Position numbers and translations under genes: made by a program. This document shows positions 5,929 to 12,195 of a stretch of 12,195 bases of DNA, piece after piece. Each line of letters opens with the position of its first letter. Position 1 is the first letter of the stretch. The DNA is from Strigomonas culicis (lineage: Eukaryota > Euglenozoa > Kinetoplastea > Trypanosomatida > Trypanosomatidae): contig AUXH01000575.1 in NCBI GenBank assembly GCA_000482145.1, positions 1 to 12,195 of the forward strand, given 5' to 3'. The notes under the pieces were generated by a model that worked only from the letters and a program-made list of their open reading frames with translations, was not told where the DNA came from and did not search any database.

Positions 5929-8799
5929 TCATTTGTGGGCCTCTCCGGCCGCGCCCGCAGCCACCTGCGCGGCTGCCGCGCGCGGCTGGCTCTTTTGGGT
6001 CGCAAACTGCCGCAGCAGCAGCTCCAGCTCGGCCTCGTCGCCGTCGTCGCCCTCCGCCAGGGCGAGCGCGTCAAGGGTCGCGGCCGGCAGGTAGGCGCGC
6101 GCCCAGCCCTGCCGCGCGACGGCCGCCGGCGCGACGGCCGCGCTCAGCTCCTCCGGCTGCAGCACCGCGCGGCCGTGGCGCAGCGCCTCGCCGCAGCCCG
6201 GCCCGCGCCACCGCTGCGGCGCGCCCGGGAAGTACGCGCGGAGCTGCTGCGACCCCAGTGTGTCCTGCGCGCCGTCCCACAGCTTGACCGGGTACGGGTA
6301 GTGGTGGCCGAGCCGCACGGTGTGCATTGCCTGCATCCGCGGCGTCAGCACGTGCGGCCGGTGGATGTACACGGGCGGCACGCGGCTCAGCTGCGGCAGC
6401 CAGCGCTTGATGTAGATGCCGGTCTGGTCGTGCTGGTGGGCGAGGTAGTGCACGTTACGCACCGGCTCGCCAAAGTCGTCGTGCAGCAGTTCGCCGCAGT
6501 ACGCGGTGAGGCCGTAGCACACGAAGGGGTCGTAGTCCAGCGAACAGCGCTCGAACCACTCCGCGGCCAGCCGCCAGTCCTGCCCGTAGCCGCGCGTGAG
6601 CAGCCACGCGAGCGCCTGCCGCCCCGCGTCGGCGACGAATCCCGTTCCGGTCAGCTCCCGCATCGCCGCGTCCGCGAAGGGGATGCCGGTGAGCGCGGCG
6701 GCCCAGCGCTGCACAATCTTGACATCGTGGCGATAGTCCGCGATGCCGTCCGTCTCCTCCGGGTGCGGCCCGTAGCGGAAGAAGAGTCGGTCGCCGTAGC
6801 GCAGCCCCATCCAGTGCCAGTAGTCGCGCCGCGAGAGCCGCAGCAGCGCCTCGCGGTACTGCATCTGTGCAAACCCATCGCGCGCGTGGGCGGCCGCGTA
6901 GTCCCGCAGCCTCTCGTACAGCGCGCGCGGCGACAGGGACCCCGTCGAGAGGTAGGGCGACAGCCGTGACAGCTTGTGCGAGTACAGCTTTGTGTTCGTG
7001 CGGCGGGGCCGGCCGTAGCGCAGCAGGGACGTGGCGCCGCCCTGCGCGAGCCACTCGTCGACGCGCGCCAGCGCGGCCACCTCGCCGGCGGGGTGGGAGC
7101 TCTCCGTGGCGATCACCTCCGTGAACTGGAAGCACGGCACAATGTCGCCGTAGCCGAGCTGCGCCAGGGTCGGCAGCGTCCCGCGGACGACCGGGGTCGG
7201 CGCGCGGCCGGCCGCCTCCGCCACGGAGGGCAGCAGCGCCGTCCAGCGCGGCAGGTCGACCGCGCGCGCGATGGCGGCGTCGTACGGCGCCGTCGGGCGC
7301 ACCGGCGCGACGGTGACGTCGTCGTGGTACCACCGCTCGCCCTCCTTCATGGCCGCGACGGGCGTCGGCAGGTCGTCCAGGTGCAGCAGCGTGGTCTGCC
7401 ACACCGTGTGCACCGCCGGGGGCGTGGCCGCGCCGCCGTCCGCGTCGTGCGCGATGACCTGCGCCAGCACCTCGCCCCCGACGTCGTCCGGCGCGGCGGC
7501 GCCCGCCAGCCGCAGCTGCACCGTCTCCCGGTGGACCCACGCGCCGGCGCGCAGCGCGGCGACGGCGGCCTCCTGTACCCGCCGCTCGTGCGGCGCGTAC
7601 TGCGTCGTCATGTACACCGCCGCGGCGCGCAGCTCCGCGGCGAGGCGCGGCACGTGCTCCTCCGGCCGGCCGCAGCGCAGCAGCAGCGGCACGCGCAGCC
7701 GCTGCTCCAGCTGCGCGCGGAGGGCCGCGACGGTGTCGAGGCTGAACTGCGCGCGCAGCGGCCCCTGGCGGTAGAAGCCGCCGACAAGACTGGGCTGCGC
7801 GTAGCAGCGGTAGTCGATGACGCAGAGCGCCACCAGCGGCAGCTGCGCCGCCGCCGCCGCGCGGGTCGCGAGGGCGAGGGCGTAGTTGTCGTGCACGCGC
7901 AGATCGTTGTGGCCGAACACGACCAACACGCAGTGGTGGCCGCCGGCGGCCACCGGCACGCCGGCGGGCGGCGGCGGCGGCACCACCTGCGGCGGGAAGG
8001 AAAGGTAGCGCGCGTCCTGCTGCGCCAGGTAGCTCGTGTGGTCCGCAAAGTGGAGGGGGCGGAGGGCGGCCTCCCCCTCCTCCGTCGCCGCGGGTGGTCC
8101 AGCGCCGGCGGGCACGTGGCCGTCACGGTCCGGCACCACCAGCGGCGCCGGCTGGGGGGCGCTGCCGGAGAGCAGGTCTAGGCCTTCCGCCGCCAGCGCC
8201 GCCTCCGCCTCGAGGAGGTAGTCTGCCGTCGTTTCATCGACGATGAGGTCCTCCAGCTCCCCGTAGAGCGTCGACAGCGCCGCCTCGTGGGGCGGCGTCT
8301 CCCCCCTCTTCGGTGACGCACTTTCCGCTCCTGCATCCGCCGCGTCGAGGCCGCGGCTGCGCTTCTCCGCTTCGCGATGGAGATCCGCGCTGTCGTCCAG
8401 CTCGAAGAGGGCGTCCATGTACGCCTGCGCGTGGGTCTGCGCCTCTGCGGCAGCGTCGGTGAAGCCGTCTTCACCCAGACGGCGCCCACCACCATCCGCA
8501 CCACCACCGTGCTCGGGCCCGGTCCCCGCATTCACAGGGGCAGGTGGGGGAGGGGTGGGCGGCAGCGGCGCCGCCGGTGGCTCGCGCGTTGCGAAGCTGC
8601 GGCGCGAACTAAAAACAGAAAAGGCAGTCGTGCTGCTGCTGCTGCAGGAAGTAGTGCGGCGCGTGGCGGTCATCGCAGGGAGAGGTAGGTGCCTCCCTCC
8701 CTCGGCCTCGACCGCCGCAGACGTGCACGTCCGGCAGACGGGCAGCTGCTGCCAGCGCAGCCGCCGGCCGCAGGTGCGAAGGAATCCACTCCGATTCAT
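5929..8799 (-). CDS. CRY-DASH-like cryptochrome/photolyase, probably mitochondrial (956 aa)
   Basis: Residues 1-70 are Arg/Ser-rich with a single acidic stretch near 31-33 and end in RRSFAT, matching the mitochondrial R-3 cleavage pattern. Residues 72-285 are an acidic, low-complexity extension absent from typical CRY-DASH proteins. The photolyase N-terminal domain starts near 288 (NDLRVHDNYAL 298-308; GPLRAQFSLDTV 346-357). CRY-DASH-like linker motifs follow (TTLLHLDDLP 469-478; GEVAALARVDEWL 572-584). The FAD-binding domain covers about 600-820 (KLSRLSPYLSTGSLSPR 609-625; GRQ 726-728; DWRLAAEWFE 741-750; LDYDP 754-758; WLPQL 800-804). R727, D755, D757 and W742 are kept. Usual Trp, Asn and Trp positions carry R657, C761 and T765. 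Known relatives bind FAD and a folate antenna and repair UV pyrimidine dimers, mainly in single-stranded DNA, or act as photoreceptors; activity here is uncertain. The start at 8799 is the first ATG after the predicted acceptor. Confidence 0.93.
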   Translation of the reverse strand: MNRSGFLRTCGRRLRWQQLPVCRTCTSAAVEAEGGRHLPLPAMTATRRTTSCSSSSTTAFSVFSSRRSFATREPPAAPLPPTPPPPAPVNAGTGPEHGGGADGGGRRLGEDGFTDAAAEAQTHAQAYMDALFELDDSADLHREAEKRSRGLDAADAGAESASPKRGETPPHEAALSTLYGELEDLIVDETTADYLLEAEAALAAEGLDLLSGSAPQPAPLVVPDRDGHVPAGAGPPAATEEGEAALRPLHFADHTSYLAQQDARYLSFPPQVVPPPPPAGVPVAAGGHHCVLVVFGHNDLRVHDNYALALATRAAAAAQLPLVALCVIDYRCYAQPSLVGGFYRQGPLRAQFSLDTVAALRAQLEQRLRVPLLLRCGRPEEHVPRLAAELRAAAVYMTTQYAPHERRVQEAAVAALRAGAWVHRETVQLRLAGAAAPDDVGGEVLAQVIAHDADGGAATPPAVHTVWQTTLLHLDDLPTPVAAMKEGERWYHDDVTVAPVRPTAPYDAAIARAVDLPRWTALLPSVAEAAGRAPTPVVRGTLPTLAQLGYGDIVPCFQFTEVIATESSHPAGEVAALARVDEWLAQGGATSLLRYGRPRRTNTKLYSHKLSRLSPYLSTGSLSPRALYERLRDYAAAHARDGFAQMQYREALLRLSRRDYWHWMGLRYGDRLFFRYGPHPEETDGIADYRHDVKIVQRWAAALTGIPFADAAMRELTGTGFVADAGRQALAWLLTRGYGQDWRLAAEWFERCSLDYDPFVCYGLTAYCGELLHDDFGEPVRNVHYLAHQHDQTGIYIKRWLPQLSRVPPVYIHRPHVLTPRMQAMHTVRLGHHYPYPVKLWDGAQDTLGSQQLRAYFPGAPQRWRGPGCGEALRHGRAVLQPEELSAAVAPAAVARQGWARAYLPAATLDALALAEGDDGDEAELELLLRQFATQKSQPRAAAAQVAAGAAGEAHK

Positions 8800-8901
8800 C
8801 TACGCTCTTCTATCTTTTTTCTTTTCTTTTAATGATAATCGAACTATGCTTGTGTTTATGATCAGAAAAGCAGAGTAGAGAGGAGTGGAGGGTTCTTACC
8901 A

Positions 8902-8948
8902 CTGGGTCAAACATAGCAAAAGAGAAAAACAAAAAAAGGAAGAAAAAC
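8902..8948 (-). promoter_or_regulatory. Predicted pyrimidine tract and spliced-leader acceptor of the CRY-DASH-like gene
   Basis: On the minus strand a long T/C-rich tract (8948 to about 8917) is followed by the first AG at 8903-8902. This gives a 5' UTR of about 102 nt with no ATG before the start at 8799. The stretch just before the ATG is purine-rich and cannot serve as a tract, which supports this more distant acceptor. Confidence 0.65.
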
Positions 8949-8958
8949 AGTGCACTGT
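8947..8958. repeat. 12-bp perfect palindrome
   Basis: ACAGTGCACTGT is its own reverse complement. It lies immediately 5' (transcript sense) of the pyrimidine tract of the CRY-DASH-like gene, in the spacer after the RING gene. Confidence 0.9.
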
Positions 8959-9031
8959 AAAGCAACTATTCTGTGCTTTTTTAAATATGTTTATTATCAT
9001 TACATTTGTGCTCAGTGCAATTGGTATAATT

Positions 9032-9047
9032 GTCATGTATACATGAC
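9032..9047. repeat. 16-bp perfect palindrome
   Basis: GTCATGTATACATGAC is a perfect inverted repeat with no loop. A second short inverted repeat, CAATT(5)AATTG, abuts it at 9018-9032. In RNA the pair could form two adjacent small hairpins in the RING gene 3' UTR. Confidence 0.9.
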
Positions 9048-9243
9048 TGTGCCATAGGAGAGACACAACATAAAATAATGGTAATATAATTGAATGAACA
9101 AGTAAAGAATAAGAAAAAAAAACAGAAAATATAAGTAGCAAAGCGTTTTGGTTTAGTTTTTAACTTGAATTCTCGCGTTCCGAATTCCGTTCATCAATAA
9201 TGTTTTTCTTTTGTTGTTGTTGTGTTTCGGTACCTTCTATGTA

Positions 9244-9257
9244 TATATAATTATATA
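9244..9257. repeat. 14-bp AT palindrome
   Basis: TATATAATTATATA is a perfect palindrome in AT-rich spacer sequence. With this composition it may be a chance product of the base bias. Confidence 0.8.
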
Positions 9258-9282
9258 AGCGTTTTTTTTTAATTCTGTTGTT

Positions 9283-9305
9283 ATTATTATTAGTATTATA
9301 ATAAT
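9283..9305. repeat. AT-rich hairpin (8-bp stem, 7-nt loop)
   Basis: ATTATTAT at 9283-9290 pairs with ATAATAAT at 9298-9305 around a 7-nt loop. It lies in the 3' UTR of the RING gene, about 65 nt past the stop codon. In RNA it would be an A/U-only stem and weak. Confidence 0.7.
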
Positions 9306-9369
9306 CATATTGGTGTGCGTTTTCGTGCGTACCTGATTCTTTTTCTTTTTGGTGTTGTTGCTGCTGTGG

Positions 9370-11538
9370 TTAACATAGCTTCCTTCTACAGATTGGACAG
9401 TGTGCGTTCTGCAGAAGCCACCGCTGGATGCAGTTGACGTGATAGCAGTGCCCGCAGTCGAGCTGCACGAGCGGAGAGCCAGACCGCACCGAGAACCCCC
9501 TGCTGCTCTCCGCCGCCTTGCCGGCCGCAACGAGGGCCGGCGGCGGCGTCGCCTTGGCGTCCTCCGCGGTGAGCGGTGGCTGCTGCGGCGCGACCGCCGT
9601 CGGCGCCGCATCCGCATCGCTGTCCTCACTCGCTTCCTCCGCGCCGAGCAGACAGATGCCGCACGTTGTGGCGGTGGCGTGGGTGTCTTCCTCCGACGTG
9701 GAGGGGTCCACCAGCGGCCCCGTGATGGCGGCCATGGCCACCTGCGGCGGCGAGCGCTGGCCCCCGCGCGGCAGCAGCGGTGGGCTGTTCGCCGCGCGGC
9801 TGCTGCTGTTGTGGCTGCCGGCCGACGTGACCTCCGCGCCCCGCACGTGCGCGATGACGGCGGCGCCCGGCCGGCTCGACGGGGGCGCGGCCCCGCTGCC
9901 GAGGCTGCTGCTGGCGCTGTGGCTCCGCGCATGCGGCGGCGCCGCCGGAGGCGGGTGGTGATGGTGCACGAAGCCGGGGCCCCGCAGCGCGCCGACGGCC
10001 GACGCAAGGGCCGGGGCCTCCGGCGCGCTGCTGGGGAGGACGGCACCCGCGGCGTGCGGCAGCAGCTGCGTCGAGGGCCTTGGCGAGGGCGGCGTGCAGC
10101 CGAGCACCGCCAGCGCCGGCACGTAGTAGGCGGCGGGCGGCGGCGGCGCCGCCTCCGGCGCGGGCTGCTCCGCGCCGCCGCTCTCCGGCGAGAGGCTAAA
10201 GCACGCGTCGCTGGGGTCAAGGATGGTCGTGGCGGGCGCGGCCAGGATGGTGGGCGACGTCGGCACGCCCGAGGCGCTCGCCGGGATGTAGGCGATGACG
10301 GGGGTCGAGGGCTTCCTCGGCTCGCCTGGGTTCACCTTTGCTGCGGCTGCTGGCGTGGCAGCAGCCGCAGGGGTGCTGCCCACCCCCACAGGGACCGCCA
10401 CATGCATCAGCAGGGGCGCTGCCCCGTCGTGCAGCGGCGGTGTCGGCGCGAACACCGGCGGCTTCGCGGCGAAGCCCACCTGCGGCGGCGAGCCGGTGCC
10501 CAGGCCCATGCCGCTGAAGCGGACGGGCGGCTCCGCGAGGTGGCCCAGGCTGCTGGCGCTCGTGTTCGTCGCGACCGCGATGGTGGCGGAGTGGAGGCTG
10601 CCGCCGATGCCGTGTGAGCCCACGAGGCTGCCGTGCAGCGGCGTCGGCGGCGTCGTGCCGGTGATGACGAACTGACTGAGGTCCGCGACCGGCGGGCTGT
10701 GGCCGCCGATCGGCGCGAAGCCGGCGAAGAGTGGCGCGCTCGCGCGGCCCCCGCCGCACGGGATGGGGATGCTGCAGCTGCGGTGGAGGGGCACCGGCAC
10801 CGGCGCCGACTCCGGCGGCGGGGTGCCGCCCGCGAAGTCAAAGGTGGCGGCCGCGGCCGCGGCGGCCTCGGCGCTGCTGACCGTCGCAAAGGTTTGGTTC
10901 GTGTTCGTCGCGTTAGTCGTCCAGCGCGGCTTGCGGGCGGGGGCCGCCGGGGCCTCCTCCGGCCTCCCGTCGTCGCTCGTGGCGTCCGCGCTGTCGTCGG
11001 CCGCCTCCGCCCCGCGCGCGAATCCGGTGGCGCGGAGGGCCGGGTCCGCGTGGCCGCCGCCGCTGCTGCTGCCCGCGGCGGCGAGCGCCGAGAAGAGCGG
11101 GGTGCGCGGCGTGCCGCCGGTGCGCTGGAGCTGCACGAAGCAGCCGTTCTCCGCGAAGCTGAAGGGCGCGGGCAGCGGCGTCGGCGCGCCGCTCGCGGCC
11201 GCGGTCGCGGGCGCCGACGCATCCCCGCCGGTGCCGGTGGCGCCGCCGCCGGGCGTCACGAAGGGCAGGTTCCCGAAGTGGTGCCGCGCGAGCGCCATCG
11301 CGACGCTGTTACCCGGCGCCGCCGTGCCGCCGGGGCTGTGCGCGGCGGGCACGAGGGTGGCCGGCAGAAGGATAGTGTCCGACGTGCGGGGCTGCGTGTG
11401 GGACGGCGGCAGCTGGCACCCAATGTCAAAAATGCTTGTGAGCGCCCGTCGCGAAGCGGTGGGTCCGCCCTCCTCCGCCAGGGGCGTCGATACCCGTGCG
11501 GTGTTGTACGGTTTGAAGCCTCCGAGGGAGTCGGCCAT
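9370..11538 (-). CDS. C-terminal RING-H2 protein, probable E3 ubiquitin ligase (722 aa)
   Basis: The last 100 residues carry a C3H2C3 RING-H2 zinc site: C626-x2-C629, then C695-x-H697-x2-H700-x2-C703, then C714-x2-C717. The usual Trp (W707) and Pro (P715) at the E2-binding face are present. RING-H2 proteins recruit an E2 and transfer ubiquitin to a substrate. The spacing between the second and third ligands is 65 residues, well above the usual range. The other 620 residues are Pro/Ala/Gly/Ser-rich and probably disordered, with no signal peptide or membrane segment; they include an Ala run near 223-231, a four-His cluster near 525-528 and many SP/TP sites. The frame extends upstream to a TTG at 11622 that would add a hydrophobic N-terminus, but that segment is largely pyrimidine-tract sequence. 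The ATG at 11538 is the first downstream of the predicted acceptor. The substrate is unknown. Confidence 0.9.
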   Translation of the reverse strand: MADSLGGFKPYNTARVSTPLAEEGGPTASRRALTSIFDIGCQLPPSHTQPRTSDTILLPATLVPAAHSPGGTAAPGNSVAMALARHHFGNLPFVTPGGGATGTGGDASAPATAAASGAPTPLPAPFSFAENGCFVQLQRTGGTPRTPLFSALAAAGSSSGGGHADPALRATGFARGAEAADDSADATSDDGRPEEAPAAPARKPRWTTNATNTNQTFATVSSAEAAAAAAATFDFAGGTPPPESAPVPVPLHRSCSIPIPCGGGRASAPLFAGFAPIGGHSPPVADLSQFVITGTTPPTPLHGSLVGSHGIGGSLHSATIAVATNTSASSLGHLAEPPVRFSGMGLGTGSPPQVGFAAKPPVFAPTPPLHDGAAPLLMHVAVPVGVGSTPAAAATPAAAAKVNPGEPRKPSTPVIAYIPASASGVPTSPTILAAPATTILDPSDACFSLSPESGGAEQPAPEAAPPPPAAYYVPALAVLGCTPPSPRPSTQLLPHAAGAVLPSSAPEAPALASAVGALRGPGFVHHHHPPPAAPPHARSHSASSSLGSGAAPPSSRPGAAVIAHVRGAEVTSAGSHNSSSRAANSPPLLPRGGQRSPPQVAMAAITGPLVDPSTSEEDTHATATTCGICLLGAEEASEDSDADAAPTAVAPQQPPLTAEDAKATPPPALVAAGKAAESSRGFSVRSGSPLVQLDCGHCYHVNCIQRWLLQNAHCPICRRKLC

Positions 11539-11602
11539 GACAACGTCCGATGCGTTGACACCGATAAGAATGAGGGATAGAAGAAAAAAAAAGATGACAC
11601 AG

Positions 11603-11630
11603 CTGAAGAAAGAACAAATCAAAACAGAAG
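11603..11630 (-). promoter_or_regulatory. Predicted pyrimidine tract and spliced-leader acceptor of the RING gene
   Basis: On the minus strand, a T/C-rich tract ending in TTCTTTCTTCAG places the AG at 11604-11603 and gives a 5' UTR of 64 nt with no ATG before 11538. A second, stronger T/C tract lies inside this 5' UTR (about 11594-11572) with no AG between it and the start codon. Confidence 0.6.
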
Positions 11631-11805
11631 AAATAAATGGATAGGTAGATACCTACTGCGATGTTGAATGCTGTGTGGTTATTTACGCTAAGAAAAGTTC
11701 TTTTTCTTTTGTGTTTCTTTCTTTGAGAGGTTTGCTGTCTCTTACACTGTACGCGAGAAAGGAAAGAGTTCACCTTTCTTTTGCTTAGTCGAGGAAAATA
11801 GAGAC

Positions 11806-11842
11806 AATAGATAGAGAGATAGATAGGTAGATAGATAGATAG
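11806..11842. repeat. Imperfect (GATA)n microsatellite
   Basis: An imperfect tandem array of GATA/GATAG units, with GAGA and GGTA variants, lies in the spacer upstream of the RING gene. A shorter related stretch occurs near 11637-11651. Confidence 0.85.
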
Positions 11843-12116
11843 AAAAAATACTGCCGTTTTCTTATGTGGCGGATGAACGAACACTGAACACTCAAACGCT
11901 CCCTGATGAGACGCGGTATCAATGTACCCTTGTCTTTTATATAATTTGAAAAACATTCATGACAGACAAATGAAATGATGAAAAAGTGTATTGTAAAGGA
12001 GAGGAGTGCAAAAAACAAAAACAAAAAAACAAACAAAAGGAAACGTGTCAAAATGAATAACAGAAAGACCACAGAAACAGCAACATAGTTGATTATATAC
12101 ACACAAATAAACAAAT

Positions 12117-12123
12117 ACTTTTC

Positions 12124-12165
<42 letters not shown>
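12117..12165. repeat. (CT)n microsatellite
   Basis: A pyrimidine-only run starts with TTTTCTTTC-type sequence and becomes a pure CT repeat from about 12134. It is GA-rich on the transcribed strand, so it is not positioned as a splicing tract for the minus-strand genes. Confidence 0.93.
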
Positions 12166-12167
<2 letters not shown>

Positions 12168-12168
<1 letters not shown>

Positions 12169-12195
12169 GTACGTACGTACGTACGTACGTACGTA
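12168..12195. repeat. (ACGT)n tetranucleotide repeat, self-complementary
   Basis: About seven units of a four-base repeat equivalent to ACGT run to the end of the window, directly after the CT run. Each unit is its own reverse complement, so the array is a perfect palindrome. It is cut by the window edge. Confidence 0.95.

Larger units (their letters stand above)
8949..9369 (-). other. AT-rich spacer containing the RING gene 3' UTR
   Basis: About 420 nt of AT-rich sequence lie between the RING gene stop (TAA at 9372-9370) and the CRY-DASH acceptor region. It holds two perfect palindromes and an AT-rich hairpin, each listed separately, but no frame with protein-like composition. The 81-codon minus-strand frame at 8896-9141 is Phe/Ser/Ile-rich from AT-rich sequence and has no support. 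Confidence 0.6.
11631..12195. other. AT-rich spacer upstream of the RING gene
   Basis: This stretch of about 565 nt holds no supportable gene. It contains A-rich runs (for example 12009-12041, T-rich on the minus strand), GATA-type repeats, a long CT run and an ACGT run at the window edge. It probably contains the 3' UTR of another minus-strand gene beyond the right edge. Short frames here are Phe/Leu/Ser/Ile-rich products of low-complexity sequence. I see no strand-switch signature inside it. Confidence 0.6.

Noticed and set aside
6455..7540. A 361-codon minus-strand frame overlapping the CRY-DASH-like gene in another phase
   Set aside because: Arg/Gly/Ala-rich out-of-frame shadow; fully nested in a recognised gene.
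6976..8181. A 401-codon plus-strand frame and its neighbour at 5935-6969, antisense to the CRY-DASH-like gene
   Set aside because: Both are Arg/Val/Gln-rich mirror translations; the minus-strand frame contains clear photolyase motifs.
278..11538. The idea that the four genes form a light-response or repair operon
   Set aside because: Genes in kinetoplastid directional clusters share transcription but usually not function, and nothing in the ankyrin, RING or unknown protein sequences points to a link with the cryptochrome.
11539..11622. A possible signal peptide or membrane anchor on the RING protein (hydrophobic segment rich in Phe, Leu and Ile)
   Set aside because: It starts at a TTG, lies across the predicted acceptor, and its hydrophobicity is a translation of the T-rich tract rather than a protein feature.

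Overview
The window looks like nuclear DNA from a kinetoplastid protist, most likely a trypanosomatid. Four long intron-free reading frames lie head to tail on the minus strand. Their coding sequence is GC-rich and the spacers between them are AT-rich and full of microsatellites. Upstream of each start codon, read on the minus strand, there is a pyrimidine tract followed by an AG. This is the layout expected of a polycistronic unit processed by spliced-leader trans-splicing. I cannot name the genus. I saw no tRNA, rRNA, CRISPR array, transposon or prokaryotic operon signal.

Transcription runs from right to left. The first gene (9370-11538) encodes a 722-residue, mostly disordered Pro/Ala/Ser-rich protein that ends in a RING-H2 zinc-binding domain, so it is a probable E3 ubiquitin ligase. 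The second (5929-8799) encodes a 956-residue protein of the cryptochrome/photolyase family, CRY-DASH type. It has a likely mitochondrial presequence, a long extra N-terminal region and several substitutions at residues normally lining the FAD pocket. The third (5058-5684) is a small 208-residue ankyrin-repeat protein. The fourth (278-4327) is a 1349-residue protein I do not recognise, made of ordered islands separated by low-complexity inserts.

Two start codons needed correction. The longest stop-free frames for the RING and ankyrin genes begin at TTG codons upstream of the predicted splice acceptor, so their first residues would be encoded by the pyrimidine tract. The first ATG downstream of the acceptor is used instead in both cases.

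The four genes do not form a recognisable pathway. In kinetoplastids, neighbours in a directional cluster are usually functionally unrelated, and I see no reason to think otherwise here. The most interesting item is the CRY-DASH-like protein. By eye alignment it has lost the flavin-proximal tryptophan of the electron-transfer chain and carries Cys at the position next to flavin N5. I did not find a convincing new multi-gene system.
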